This document shows positions 35,301 to 43,232 of a DNA stretch of 64,000 nt, one piece after another (positions within the stretch are counted from its first letter, which is position 1; every line of letters starts with the position of its first letter). A model generated the notes under the pieces. It was not told the DNA's origin. It did no database searches and was given only the letters and a program-made list of their open reading frames with translations. Source of the DNA: Flavobacterium commune (GTDB lineage Bacteria > Bacteroidota > Bacteroidia > Flavobacteriales > Flavobacteriaceae); NCBI RefSeq assembly GCF_001857965.1, contig NZ_CP017774.1:3472001-3536000 (forward strand), written 5' to 3'. The translations under genes and the position numbers were made by a program.

Positions 35301-36666
35301 AGGATTTTTGCCAATGGCAATTTCATCATCTGCTGGAGCCGAAGTTCAAAGACCATTAGCAACAGTAGTAATTGGTGGATTGTTTACGGCTACAATTTTG
35401 ACAATGATAGTGTTGCCTGTTTTATTTAAAGTTTTTGATGGAAAAGAATTCAAAAAAACAAAATTTAAAAAACTGCATCATGGAGCTTCTGTTGTTTTGT
35501 TTTTGCTGAGTACTTCATTTGCTTTTGGACAAAATTCTAATCAAGAATTACATCAGTTAATCACAATAGGAATCAATAATAACAACTCTTTGAAAGCTTC
35601 TTTATTACAGGTTGAAAAAGTAAAAGCCAATATTAACAGTGCTTATTCTTTTGACAAAACCAATGTTTATTATAATTACGACCAAAATAATTTGGCCTAC
35701 AATAATAAAGCTGTTTCGGTAATTGGAGTTCAACAAAGCTTTTTGTTTCCTACGGTGTATGCTGCCCAAAAAAAACTCAACACAGCCGAATTTCAAAAGC
35801 AACAAGCTGTTTTTGAATTAGAAAAAAACAAGTTGAGTTTAGAAATTTCGAAATTGTTTTATCAAATTGTGTATTTGCAACACCAGGAGATTTTATACAA
35901 AAGATTAGATAGTTTGTATCAAAATTTCTCTAAAGCAAGCAATCGTCGTTTTGAATTAGGAGAAACTAATTATCTTGAAAAAATCACAGCTCAGTCCAAA
36001 GCAAGACAAATTGCTTTAAAGCTTTCACAAATTAGAAATGAGAAAGAAGCACAGTATAATTTACTTCAATATAACATTCAATCGAATGAGAAAATTACAA
36101 TAAAAACAAATGAAATCAAACCTTTAGAGTTTTCAACTAATGAAATAAGTAAAACACTTTATAGTAATTATTTAGAGTCTGTTAGGGAAAATTATATCAA
36201 TCAAATGAATTTACAAAAACAAAATTGGTTGCCTGATTTAAATTTAGAATACTTCAGAGGTTCTAATAAAGGATTATCCCAATCTTTGAATGGTTTTCAG
36301 GTGGGGATAGCTTTACCAATTCTGTTCTCTGGAAATGTTTCTAAAACTAAAGCAGCCAAACTTGAATTAGAAAGTTGGGAAGCACAAATCCAAAATGAAA
36401 ATCAAAAAATAAATGCTTTTGTTGAAAACAAAAAGAATGAATTGTTAAAGCACCAAGAAGCTATTCATTATTACAATCAACAGGGAAAAAAATTAGCTGA
36501 CGAAATTCTGAAAGTAGCTAATATGAGTTACAAGCATGGAGAAATTGACTTTTTTCAATACATCCAAAGTCTTGAAAACGCTACAATTATTGAAGTCGAA
36601 TATTTAGATAATGTACTTCAGTTTAACCAAACTCAATTAGATTTTCAATACTTAAATTTTAAATAG
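32329..36666 (+). CDS. CzcA/CusA heavy-metal RND pump fused to a TolC-like channel
   Basis: A 1445-residue fusion. Residues 1 to about 1040 form an HME-RND exporter with QNKLIVLLFT, PDVTNNQVQV and the proton-relay signature DFGIIIDGAVIIVE (D400, D406, E413). This matches the CzcA divalent-metal type more than the CusA Cu/Ag type. At about 1049-1068 a hydrophobic segment ending STSFAFGQ looks like an internal signal peptide. Residues about 1070-1445 form a TolC-like domain with coiled-coil repeats. The fusion is known in Bacteroidota. The adaptor gene follows after 6 bp. Confidence 0.94.
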   Translation: MLNKIIFFSIQNKLIVLLFTLGIFGFGFFSVFQISIGAVPDVTNNQVQVITTSRNLSTQDIEQFITYPVEIEMSNLPGVKEIRSVSKFGLSVVTIVFDDDLGTYLPRQLIAEKIKSAAEKIPEGFGTPEMGPITTGLGEIYQYTLEVKPEFKNNYSVTDLRTLQDWVVKRQLSGIKGVVEINTWGGYLKQYEIAISPSRLNAMNISVSDVFKALQNNNGIAGGAYIERVNQSYFIRAEGKTKSLEDIGNIVVTNHNGLPIFIKNVANVRFGHANRFGAITGNGEGEKVLGQVMMLKDANSKKVINDVKDRVAEIQKSLPEGVYINGFLERSELVSKTTFTVAENLILGCLIVVFVVVLLLGNWRSGLVVASVIPLCLLFAISLMNIFGIDANLMSLGAIDFGIIIDGAVIIVEFIAFQIAHKSAHLAKLSREDSQLEIDQITYKSASKMMNSAIFGQLIILIVFIPILSLSGIEGKMFKPMAMTFSFALVGAMLFCFSYVPVVASLFLKPKEENPDSFSNKLIAQLNSFYLPVISWALENTKKVMYSAIGLLVMAVILFSTMGGEFIPTLDEGDFVIQPVLKTGTSLSKTIETTTKIEKIILKNFPEVQQVVSRIGAAEVPTDPMSMEESDIIVKLKPKSDWVSASSKDELADKIKLAVEEQIPNMEIEFTQPIEMRFNELISGTRSDVAVKIFGENLDVLAKKAQEIEKAIRNVEGASDIIIEKTEGLPQMSVQFDRSKIARYGLNIADLNELIALGFAGKTVGNVFEGEKRFDMVIRLDQNNRHDIEDLKNLYVTTPSGNQIPMQELATIEYTQGPAKISRDNTNRRIVVGINVRNRDLQSVVTDIQNNVTAKVKLPSGYSIEYGGQFENLQSAKARLLIAVPIALFLIFILLYFAFGSVKEALMVYSAIPLSAVGGILFLWIRDLPFSISAGVGFIALFGIAVLNGIVLIEHFKELKHQGITNKDELILKGTSDRLRPVLLTAAAAALGFLPMAISSSAGAEVQRPLATVVIGGLFTATILTMIVLPVLFKVFDGKEFKKTKFKKLHHGASVVLFLLSTSFAFGQNSNQELHQLITIGINNNNSLKASLLQVEKVKANINSAYSFDKTNVYYNYDQNNLAYNNKAVSVIGVQQSFLFPTVYAAQKKLNTAEFQKQQAVFELEKNKLSLEISKLFYQIVYLQHQEILYKRLDSLYQNFSKASNRRFELGETNYLEKITAQSKARQIALKLSQIRNEKEAQYNLLQYNIQSNEKITIKTNEIKPLEFSTNEISKTLYSNYLESVRENYINQMNLQKQNWLPDLNLEYFRGSNKGLSQSLNGFQVGIALPILFSGNVSKTKAAKLELESWEAQIQNENQKINAFVENKKNELLKHQEAIHYYNQQGKKLADEILKVANMSYKHGEIDFFQYIQSLENATIIEVEYLDNVLQFNQTQLDFQYLNFK

Positions 36667-36672
36667 ATTCCA

Positions 36673-37791
36673 ATGAAAAAAATACTCTCTATACTTTCTT
36701 TATCAATTGTTTTGTTTTCTTGCCAGCAAAATAAAACAGAAGAAAATACTGTAGTTGATTCTGATTTAATTACAGTGACAGCTACCCAATTTAAATCAGC
36801 CGGGATGGAACTTGGCAGTCCAACAGAACAGTCTTTTGATGTTATGGTAAAAGCGACTGGTAAAGTGGATGTGCCTCCTCAAAATCGTACTCAAATCACT
36901 TCTTTTGTTGGAGGTTATGTAAAGTCAACTCAATTATTGGTTGGAGACAAAGTAGTGAAAGGACAGGCTTTATTAACTCTTGAAAACACCGAATTTTTAG
37001 ATATTCAAAAAGAATATTTGGAAGTAGCTGAACAAATTAATTATTTGAAATCAGAATACTTTCGTCAAAAAACATTGTTTGATGAAAAAATTACTTCTCA
37101 GAAAAATTATCTAAAAGCGGAAAGTGATTATCGTCGGGCTAAAGGTATGTATCAAAGTTTGAAAGAAAAACTAAAATTGTTAAACATCAATCCTGCTAAT
37201 GTTGAAAAAGGAAAGTTATCATCTGTTGTAACTATTTACGCGCCTATTTCAGGAGATATTGTGGTAATGAATGCTCATTTAGGAATGCATATTAATCCAT
37301 CCGATGTGATTTTAGAAATTATCCAAACGGATCATTTGCATTTAGAATTGGCTATTTTCGAAAAAGACATTTTGAAAATTAAGAAAGAACAAGATATTCT
37401 ATTTACTGTTCCGGAGGCTTCTAAGGAGGTTTTTAATGCTAAAGTTCATTTGGTGGGAAAGTCAATTGAAGGTAACGACAGAACGATAAATATTCATGCA
37501 CATTTAGACGATAATATCAAACAACGATTGCTTACCGGAATGTTTGTGGAAGCCAATATTATTGTTGATTCTAAAAAAGCTTTAGCCATTCCTAAAGACG
37601 CTTTATTGAATGAAGAAAACAAAAATTTCATACTTTTATTAAGTAAAAACAAAAATGGTAATTATACTTTTAAAAAAGTAGCCGTTACTACTGGAGCAGT
37701 ATCAGAGGATTATGTTGAAATAATTCCTGATAATCAAATCAATAAAAATTCCAGAATTTTGCTAAAAGGAGCTTATGAAGTTGCTAATTAA
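36673..37791 (+). CDS. CzcB/CusB-type periplasmic adaptor of the metal pump
   Basis: A 372-residue lipoprotein (lipobox LFSCQQ, Cys about 17) of the membrane-fusion family. It has a first lipoyl half around SFVGGYVKSTQLLVGDKVVKGQALLTLE, a helical hairpin (about residues 110-165), a second half IYAPISGDIVVMNAHLGMHI, then beta-barrel and C-terminal domains. It bridges the CzcA pump to the channel domain. It lies 6 bp after the pump gene and 9 bp before the ferritin/VIT1 gene, so all are one operon. Confidence 0.92.
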   Translation: MKKILSILSLSIVLFSCQQNKTEENTVVDSDLITVTATQFKSAGMELGSPTEQSFDVMVKATGKVDVPPQNRTQITSFVGGYVKSTQLLVGDKVVKGQALLTLENTEFLDIQKEYLEVAEQINYLKSEYFRQKTLFDEKITSQKNYLKAESDYRRAKGMYQSLKEKLKLLNINPANVEKGKLSSVVTIYAPISGDIVVMNAHLGMHINPSDVILEIIQTDHLHLELAIFEKDILKIKKEQDILFTVPEASKEVFNAKVHLVGKSIEGNDRTINIHAHLDDNIKQRLLTGMFVEANIIVDSKKALAIPKDALLNEENKNFILLLSKNKNGNYTFKKVAVTTGAVSEDYVEIIPDNQINKNSRILLKGAYEVAN

Positions 37792-37800
37792 TCTTGTATT

Positions 37801-38919
37801 ATGAATCTACAAAAACTAAAAAGTCAGTTGCAAACCGAAGTTGATACTGCTTTTCTTTATGAAAATATAGCGGCTATACAAACGGATTCTAATTTAACTA
37901 AGGTTTTAAATAGCTTGGCAGAGATTGAAAACAATCATGCCAATCATATGCTTCAAAAAGTGAGGGCGGTTGAGCCTAATTACGAAATGCCAGCTGCTTC
38001 ATCCAGGGCCAAGATACAACTCAAAGCAGGTAAGTATTTTGGATATAGCAGTATTATTAGTAATTTGTCAAATACCGAGAGAGAGTTCGCAGAAATTGCT
38101 ATTAAAGACAAAATAGCCAAAGGAATTAAAACTTCAGGATTTGAACACAATCATTTGAATATTATTGAAGCTGTTAGTCAAAATGAAGCGCTCAATGTTT
38201 CGGGTGGTTTGTTGTCTAAATTTGAAAGCCGTCATAAATCAGTTGGGGGAAATGCTTTGCGTGCTGCCGTTTTAGGAGCTAATGACGGTTTGGTTTCCAA
38301 TATGAGTTTGGTTATGGGAGTTGCGGGTGCTGCTGTTTCTAATAACACTATTCTGCTTACTGGAATTGCGGGACTTTTAGCAGGGGCTATTTCTATGGCT
38401 TTAGGCGAATGGCTATCAGTACAAAGTTCGAGAGAATTAAATCAGCGTCAAATAGATTTGGAGATGGAAGAGTTCGAAGTCTCTCCTGAAGAAGAAAAAA
38501 AAGAGTTGGTTTTGTTGTATCAGGCAAAAGGAATGAATGCTGATGAAGCTCAAAAATTAGCCGAAAAGGCATTTGAAAATCCTGATACCGCGATGGACGC
38601 TATCATTGCAGAAGAATTAGGAATTGATAAAGAAGAATTAGGAGGTTCTGCATGGGAAGCGGCTATAGCTTCTTTTGTGTTGTTTTCAATTGGAGCCATA
38701 ATTCCTTTGTATCCGTTTATTTTTATCAATGGCGAAAAAGCAATTTTGTTAAGTTTAGCAAGCTGTGTTATTGGACTTTTCGGTATTGGAGCAGCGATTA
38801 CTTTATTAACGGGTAAAAGTCTTTGGTTTTCAGGCCTTAGACAAGTTTTATTTGGATTAGTTGCTGCCGCAATAACTTATGGAATTGGTTCGCTCATAGG
38901 TGTTTCCCTAGCAGGATAA
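37801..38919 (+). CDS. MbfA-like protein: ferritin-like domain fused to VIT1/CCC1 transporter
   Basis: A 372-residue protein. Residues 1 to about 140 form a four-helix ferritin-like domain with metal ligands suggested by TAFLYENIA and LAEIENNHANHM (ExxNH..H) and a later EREFAE/FEHNH pair. The rest is a VIT1/CCC1 transporter with five hydrophobic helices: LRAAVLGANDGLVSNMSLVMG, ISMALGEWLSVQSSREL, and the EELGI segment. MbfA in Rhizobiales/Bradyrhizobium exports iron; yeast CCC1 moves Fe2+/Mn2+. Its place after a CzcA-type pump suggests shared response to excess divalent metal. Confidence 0.9.
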   Translation: MNLQKLKSQLQTEVDTAFLYENIAAIQTDSNLTKVLNSLAEIENNHANHMLQKVRAVEPNYEMPAASSRAKIQLKAGKYFGYSSIISNLSNTEREFAEIAIKDKIAKGIKTSGFEHNHLNIIEAVSQNEALNVSGGLLSKFESRHKSVGGNALRAAVLGANDGLVSNMSLVMGVAGAAVSNNTILLTGIAGLLAGAISMALGEWLSVQSSRELNQRQIDLEMEEFEVSPEEEKKELVLLYQAKGMNADEAQKLAEKAFENPDTAMDAIIAEELGIDKEELGGSAWEAAIASFVLFSIGAIIPLYPFIFINGEKAILLSLASCVIGLFGIGAAITLLTGKSLWFSGLRQVLFGLVAAAITYGIGSLIGVSLAG

Positions 38920-38959
38920 TTTTTGAAATAAAAATGTTTAACATTAAAAAAGAATAATT

Positions 38960-39439
38960 ATGAATGATGCACATTTACATATGATTGTAAACCATTTTCC
39001 TATTGTTGGACCAATTTTAGGATTATTGGTTTTAATAGGTGGTCTGTTTTTTAAAAACACTCCAATTAAAAATACCGCTTATTTTTTATTTATAACAGCT
39101 ACCGTTTTCACAGTGTTTTCTATGACAACCGGTGAAGGGGCGGAAGAAATAGTGGAGGATATGCCAACTATCGGGCATGAAATTATTCATAATCATGAAG
39201 AATTGGCGGAAAAATTTGCTATTATCATGTATTTATTAGGTGCTGTATCTGTTATTGGATTAATAACTAACATTAAAAAACATTCTAAAGCCAATTTCTT
39301 TTCGTATGCAATTTTAGTTATTTCGATAGTTGCTGTGTTTTTTTCAACAAAAGTGGGAACATCTGGAGGAGAAATTCGTCATACCGAAATTCGCCCTGAA
39401 AAAGCGTTTCAAAATCTTAATGTTGAAAGTCCGGAATGA
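38960..39439 (+). CDS. Four-helix membrane protein of unknown function
   Basis: A 159-residue protein with about four membrane helices (residues about 12-30, 38-55, 83-102, 111-129). The start AHLHMIVNHFPIVGPILG resembles DUF2231-type heme or metal proteins with an early His cluster, and the loop GEGAEEIVEDMP...HEIIHNHEE is His/Glu rich. It is the last gene of the metal-efflux operon, 40 bp after the MbfA-like gene. Possible metal or heme binding; no firm family. Confidence 0.75.
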   Translation: MNDAHLHMIVNHFPIVGPILGLLVLIGGLFFKNTPIKNTAYFLFITATVFTVFSMTTGEGAEEIVEDMPTIGHEIIHNHEELAEKFAIIMYLLGAVSVIGLITNIKKHSKANFFSYAILVISIVAVFFSTKVGTSGGEIRHTEIRPEKAFQNLNVESPE

Positions 39440-39496
39440 TCAATTAATAAAGTTCTTTTTTTTAATATTTTTGAAACATTTAGTTAAATTAAAAAT

Positions 39497-39527
39497 TTGG
39501 TTGTAACTATTTTATCACTTATATTTG
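39497..39527 (+). promoter_or_regulatory. his operon promoter
   Basis: TTG (39497-39499), a 20-bp spacer, TATATTTG (39520-39527): a good Bacteroidota promoter. Transcription would start about 39533-39536, some 25 nt before the leader peptide. Confidence 0.75.
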
Positions 39528-39559
39528 CAGCACAAAATTAAGATTAATACAAAATCATA

Positions 39560-39619
39560 ATGTTATCAAATCAATTGCATCATCATCATTCACATTATTG
39601 CTCTCAAGCGATGTGTTAA
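39560..39619 (+). CDS. hisL: his operon leader peptide
   Basis: A 19-residue open frame reading MLSNQLHHHHSHYCSQAMC then TAA. Five His codons occur in six consecutive positions (39578-39595). It lies between the promoter and an intrinsic terminator, directly ahead of hisG. Ribosome stalling at the His codons when histidyl-tRNA is scarce would control the downstream fold. It is a regulatory peptide rather than a functional protein. No Shine-Dalgarno is seen, as usual here. Confidence 0.9.
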   Translation: MLSNQLHHHHSHYCSQAMC

Positions 39620-39678
39620 TGGTATGCGTGTAAGTCATCATATTAATAAACCCGTTTGAGTACATCAAACGGGTTTTT
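39591..39678 (+). promoter_or_regulatory. his attenuator: protector, antiterminator and terminator structures
   Basis: Three mutually exclusive foldings can be drawn. Protector: CACAT (39591-39595) with ATGTG (39611-39615), continued by TGCT (39599-39602) with AGCG (39607-39610). Antiterminator: CTCAAGCG (39603-39610) with CGTTTGAG (39653-39660), eight pairs with one wobble. Terminator: AAACCCGTTTGA (39648-39659) with TCAAACGGGTTT (39665-39676), then a T run. Stalling over the His codons blocks the protector, frees 39603-39610 and so favours the antiterminator. Confidence 0.85.
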
Positions 39679-39738
39679 CATTGTGTGTTAAGTCCTTTGT
39701 ACTCAAACACATTCAATAAAACATAAAAAAACAAAACA

Positions 39739-40596
39739 ATGAGTACGCTAAAAATTGCAATTCAAAAATCAGGTAGATTAAACGAAGAAAGTATCCAAAT
39801 CCTAAAAGATGCGGGAATTTCTATCAACAATGGTATTGATCAGTTAAAGGCTGAAGCATCAAATTTTCCATTGGAAGTTTTGTATTTAAGAAACTCCGAT
39901 ATTCCTCAATATTTGATTGATGGAGTAGTGGATATTGCTATTGTAGGAGATAATTTATTGGTTGAAAAAGGAAAAAACATTGAAGTAATTCAAAAATTAG
40001 GTTTTTCTAAATGTAAAGTTTCTATTGCTGTACCAAAGGCGTTTCAATACAATTCTATTCAGGATTTGAATGGTTTACGTGTTGCGACATCTTATCCAAA
40101 TACGGTGATTGATTATTGCAATTCAAAAGGAGTAACCGTTGATATTCACCAAATTTCCGGTTCGGTAGAAATTGCTCCAAATATTGGTCTGGCCGATGCA
40201 ATTGTGGATATTGTTTCTAGCGGTAGTACTTTGTTTAAAAACAATTTGAAAGAAGTTGAAGTAATTTTTAAAAGTGAAGCAGTTTTAGCGGTTTCTCCAA
40301 AAGTTTCTGCTGAATCTCAAAAAATCATTGATACATTAAAATTCAGAATCGAATCGGTTTTAAGAGCTAGAAAATCAAAATACATTTTGATGAATGTGCC
40401 TAACGATAAAATCGAAGCGGTAAGCAGTATTCTTCCGGTATTGAAAAGTGCTACGGTGATGCCATTGGCTCAGGAAGGTTGGAGTAGTGTTCACACCGTA
40501 ATTGACAAAGATACTTTTTGGGAAGTTATCGACCAATTGAAAGCAGCTGGTGCTGAAGGAATTTTGGTTTGCCCAATCGAGAAAATGGTGCTTTAA
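39739..40596 (+). CDS. hisG: ATP phosphoribosyltransferase HisG (long form)
   Basis: First step of histidine synthesis: joins ATP and PRPP. The 285 residues include both the catalytic halves (LKIAIQKSGRLNEES, GLRVATSYPNTV, and the PRPP loop DAIVDIVSSGSTLFKNNL) and the C-terminal regulatory domain ending EGILVCPIEKMVL. This is the long, histidine-inhibited form that needs no HisZ. It is the first structural gene after the attenuator. Confidence 0.97.
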   Translation: MSTLKIAIQKSGRLNEESIQILKDAGISINNGIDQLKAEASNFPLEVLYLRNSDIPQYLIDGVVDIAIVGDNLLVEKGKNIEVIQKLGFSKCKVSIAVPKAFQYNSIQDLNGLRVATSYPNTVIDYCNSKGVTVDIHQISGSVEIAPNIGLADAIVDIVSSGSTLFKNNLKEVEVIFKSEAVLAVSPKVSAESQKIIDTLKFRIESVLRARKSKYILMNVPNDKIEAVSSILPVLKSATVMPLAQEGWSSVHTVIDKDTFWEVIDQLKAAGAEGILVCPIEKMVL

Positions 40597-40600
40597 AAAA

Positions 40601-40690
40601 GTTAGTAGTTTGAAGTTAGTAGTTAGAAGTTTTCAGATAATCTGAATAACAACTGACACTTAACTGACAACTCATAACTCATAACTTAAC
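40601..40690. repeat. Repeat-filled hisG-hisD gap
   Basis: The left half is built of GTTAGTAGTT/AAGTTAG words; the right half holds complementary words (CTTAACTGACAACT, CATAACT). The centre CAGATAATCTG (40634-40644) is an 11-bp palindrome. Together they can fold into a long imperfect hairpin. Confidence 0.7.
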
Positions 40691-40693
40691 AAC

Positions 40694-41992
40694 ATGAATA
40701 AAATATACAATCCAACACCTGATACCTGGGATTCTATTTTGGAAAGACCAACTAAAACGGTAAACGATATAGAACAAACGGTAAAAGAAATTTTTGCTGC
40801 TGTTCAAAAAGACGGAGATGTAGCTGTTTCCAACTATACAAAGCAGTTTGATGGCGTAAGTTTTGAAAATATTGAAGTAACGGCTGCTGAAATCGATGCT
40901 GCTGTTGCGACTTTACCAAATGATTTGAAAGAAGCAATTGCCTTGGCAAAAGCCAATGTAGAAACTTTTCATCAAGCACAAAAAACGTCTCGCGTTTCAG
41001 TAGAAACTGCTCCAGGCGTGCAATGCTGGCAGGAAAAAAGACCAATTCAAAAAGTTGGTTTATACATTCCTGGAGGAACAGCGCCTTTATTTTCTACAGT
41101 GTTAATGTTAGCTGTTCCTGCTAAGATTGCTGGTTGCAACGAAATTGTTTTATGCTCTCCACCTGATAAAAACGGAAATATCAATCCTGCGATTTTGTAC
41201 GCTGCTAATTTATGTGGTGTGACTAAAATTATCAAAGTAGGAGGAATTCAAGCGATTGCCGGAATGACTTTCGGTACGCAAGCAATCCCAAAAGTATATA
41301 AGATTTTCGGACCTGGAAATCAATATGTAACTGTAGCGAAACAATTAGCAACGCAATTTGGTGTGGCGATTGATATGCCTGCCGGACCATCTGAATTGTT
41401 GGTAGTGGCTGATGACACGGCTATTCCTGCTTTTGTAGCTTCTGATTTATTGTCGCAAGCAGAGCACGGAACTGACAGTCAGGTAATTTTAGTTTCTACT
41501 TCTAAAACGATGATGGATGCTGTTGAGAACGAAATTCAATTGCAATTAGAAGTGTTACCTCGTAAAGCCATTGCCGAAAAAGCCATTGCTAATTCGAAAT
41601 TGATTTTTGTTGAGAATGATGCTGTTGCTCTGGATTTAATCAATGAATACGGGCCAGAACACTTTATTGTATGTACTGCCAATAATGATTTTTATGTAGA
41701 TGGAATCCAAAATGCGGGTTCGGTTTTCATAGGGAATTATACGCCGGAAAGTGCCGGAGATTATGCTTCTGGAACTAATCATACTTTGCCGACAAACGGT
41801 TATGCTAAGAATTACAGCGGTGTGAATCTGGATAGTTTTATGAAATCGATGACTTTTCAAAAAATATCTTCCGAAGGAATTCAAAATATTGGGAAAGCTA
41901 TTGAAATCATGGCCGAAGCCGAAGGATTGCAAGCACACAAAAATGCAGTTACTTTGAGATTAGCTCAGATAGAAAAAGATAATAGAAAATAG
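40694..41992 (+). CDS. hisD: Histidinol dehydrogenase
   Basis: Zinc- and NAD-dependent final two oxidations from histidinol to histidine. The 432 residues show GLYIPGGTAPLFSTVLM, KIFGPGNQYVTVAKQ, DMPAGPSELLVVAD, the zinc-binding DLLSQAEHGTDSQ and the catalytic YGPEHFI region, then SVFIGNYTPESAGDYASGTNHTLPT. Complete and standard length. Lies between repeat-filled gaps in the his operon. Confidence 0.97.
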   Translation: MNKIYNPTPDTWDSILERPTKTVNDIEQTVKEIFAAVQKDGDVAVSNYTKQFDGVSFENIEVTAAEIDAAVATLPNDLKEAIALAKANVETFHQAQKTSRVSVETAPGVQCWQEKRPIQKVGLYIPGGTAPLFSTVLMLAVPAKIAGCNEIVLCSPPDKNGNINPAILYAANLCGVTKIIKVGGIQAIAGMTFGTQAIPKVYKIFGPGNQYVTVAKQLATQFGVAIDMPAGPSELLVVADDTAIPAFVASDLLSQAEHGTDSQVILVSTSKTMMDAVENEIQLQLEVLPRKAIAEKAIANSKLIFVENDAVALDLINEYGPEHFIVCTANNDFYVDGIQNAGSVFIGNYTPESAGDYASGTNHTLPTNGYAKNYSGVNLDSFMKSMTFQKISSEGIQNIGKAIEIMAEAEGLQAHKNAVTLRLAQIEKDNRK

Positions 41993-42076
41993 AACATAGA
42001 GAATAGAAAAAAGAAAGAATATTAATTGAGATTTTGTTCAGCAAGTTTATATTCTATTTTCTTTATTCTGTACTCT
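41993..42076. repeat. Repeat-filled hisD-hisC gap with long imperfect hairpin
   Basis: AGAGAATAGAAAAAAGAAAG-type words in the left arm face ATTCTATTTTCTTTATTCTG words in the right arm. AGAATAT (42016-42022) pairs exactly with ATATTCT (42049-42055), and the stem can extend outwards with small bulges. Confidence 0.7.
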
Positions 42077-42092
42077 TTTTGAAATAAAAAAA

Positions 42093-43142
42093 ATGAAAAA
42101 TTTCGATATAAATAGTTTAGTTCGTGATAACGTAAAGGTGTTGAAGCCTTATTCGTCAGCACGTGATGAATTTGAAGATTTTGATACCGCTAATATGGTA
42201 TTTTTGGATGCCAATGAGAATCCGTATCAAAATGGGGTAAACCGTTATCCAGATCCGCAACAAGCCAGTGTGAAAGTGGTTTTAGCCAAAAATAAAGGTT
42301 TGAGTCCTAAACAAATTTTGTTAGGAAATGGAAGTGACGAAGTACTGGATTTACTTTTTAGAGCTTTTTGTGAGCCAAAAGAAGACAATGTAATTTCGTT
42401 GCCTCCAACTTACGGAATGTATGGTGTTTTGGCAAATATCAACAACGTAGAACATAAAGAAATTTTACTTTCAGAAAGTTTCCAACCAAGAGTGGAGGCA
42501 ATTTTAGAAGCGGTAACAGCAAACACCAAAATTATCTTTTTGTGTTCACCAAATAATCCAACAGGAAACTCTTTCACCGAAGAAAGTGTAACAACAATTT
42601 TAGAAAAATTCAATGGTTTTGTTGTAATTGACGAAGCTTATATTGACTTTTCTGATAAGGCGAGTTGGTTAGCCAAATTAGATCAATATCCTAATTTAAT
42701 TATTACACAAACCTTGTCTAAAGCTTATGGTCTGGCAGGAATTCGTTTGGGGATTTGTTACGGTTCCCCTGAAGTGATTGCGGTTTTGAATAAAATAAAA
42801 CCACCGTATAACGTAAACGAATTGACACAACAAAGAGCTTTGGAAAGATTAAAAGATCAATCAAAAATTGACAACGAAATCACCTCAATTATAGCACAAA
42901 GAGAAGCTTTATTGCAAGTTTTGGACAAAGTATCTTTTGTTGAGAAAATCTATCCAACAGAGGCTAATTTTATCTTGGTAAAAGTGGATGATGCCAACAA
43001 ACGTTATGATGAATTAATTGCTAAAGGCATCGTAATCAGAAACAGAACTACGCAGCCTTTATGTGAAAACTGCTTGCGTTTTACTATTGGAACAGAAGAA
43101 GAGAATAAAAAGTTGATGAACGCATTAACAGAATTGAATTAA
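42093..43142 (+). CDS. hisC: Histidinol-phosphate aminotransferase
   Basis: PLP enzyme converting imidazole-acetol phosphate to histidinol phosphate. The 349 residues have LDANENPYQNG, ILLGNGSDEVLDL, LCSPNNPTGNSF, DEAYIDF, the PLP lysine in TQTLSKAYGLAGIRLG and a final arginine in LRFTIGTEEEN. Fold type I, HisC subgroup. Complete. Confidence 0.97.
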   Translation: MKNFDINSLVRDNVKVLKPYSSARDEFEDFDTANMVFLDANENPYQNGVNRYPDPQQASVKVVLAKNKGLSPKQILLGNGSDEVLDLLFRAFCEPKEDNVISLPPTYGMYGVLANINNVEHKEILLSESFQPRVEAILEAVTANTKIIFLCSPNNPTGNSFTEESVTTILEKFNGFVVIDEAYIDFSDKASWLAKLDQYPNLIITQTLSKAYGLAGIRLGICYGSPEVIAVLNKIKPPYNVNELTQQRALERLKDQSKIDNEITSIIAQREALLQVLDKVSFVEKIYPTEANFILVKVDDANKRYDELIAKGIVIRNRTTQPLCENCLRFTIGTEEENKKLMNALTELN

Positions 43143-43151
43143 AAAAAATAG

Positions 43152-43217
43152 GCCACAGATTTCACGGATTAAAGATCAAAAATCCGTGAAATCCGTGAAA
43201 TCCGTGAAATCTGTGGC
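43152..43217. repeat. Perfect 19-bp inverted repeat with 9-bp tandem units
   Basis: GCCACAGATTTCACGGATT (43152-43170) is perfectly complementary to 43199-43217. Within the right side four 9-bp units (AAATCCGTG three times, then AAATCTGTG) run from 43180 to 43215, so the left arm can pair in several registers. It lies between hisC and the DUF2846 gene. The word family also appears around 4495-4530. Confidence 0.92.
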
Positions 43218-43232
43218 AAAAAAACATAATAA

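Noticed and set aside
40752..41045. Antisense open frames over hisD and other his genes
   Set aside because: No start-site, signal or domain support; all lie opposite canonical histidine enzymes.
43152..43217. CRISPR-like array after hisC
   Set aside because: The 9-bp units are contiguous without spacers and fold as a hairpin; no cas genes are present.
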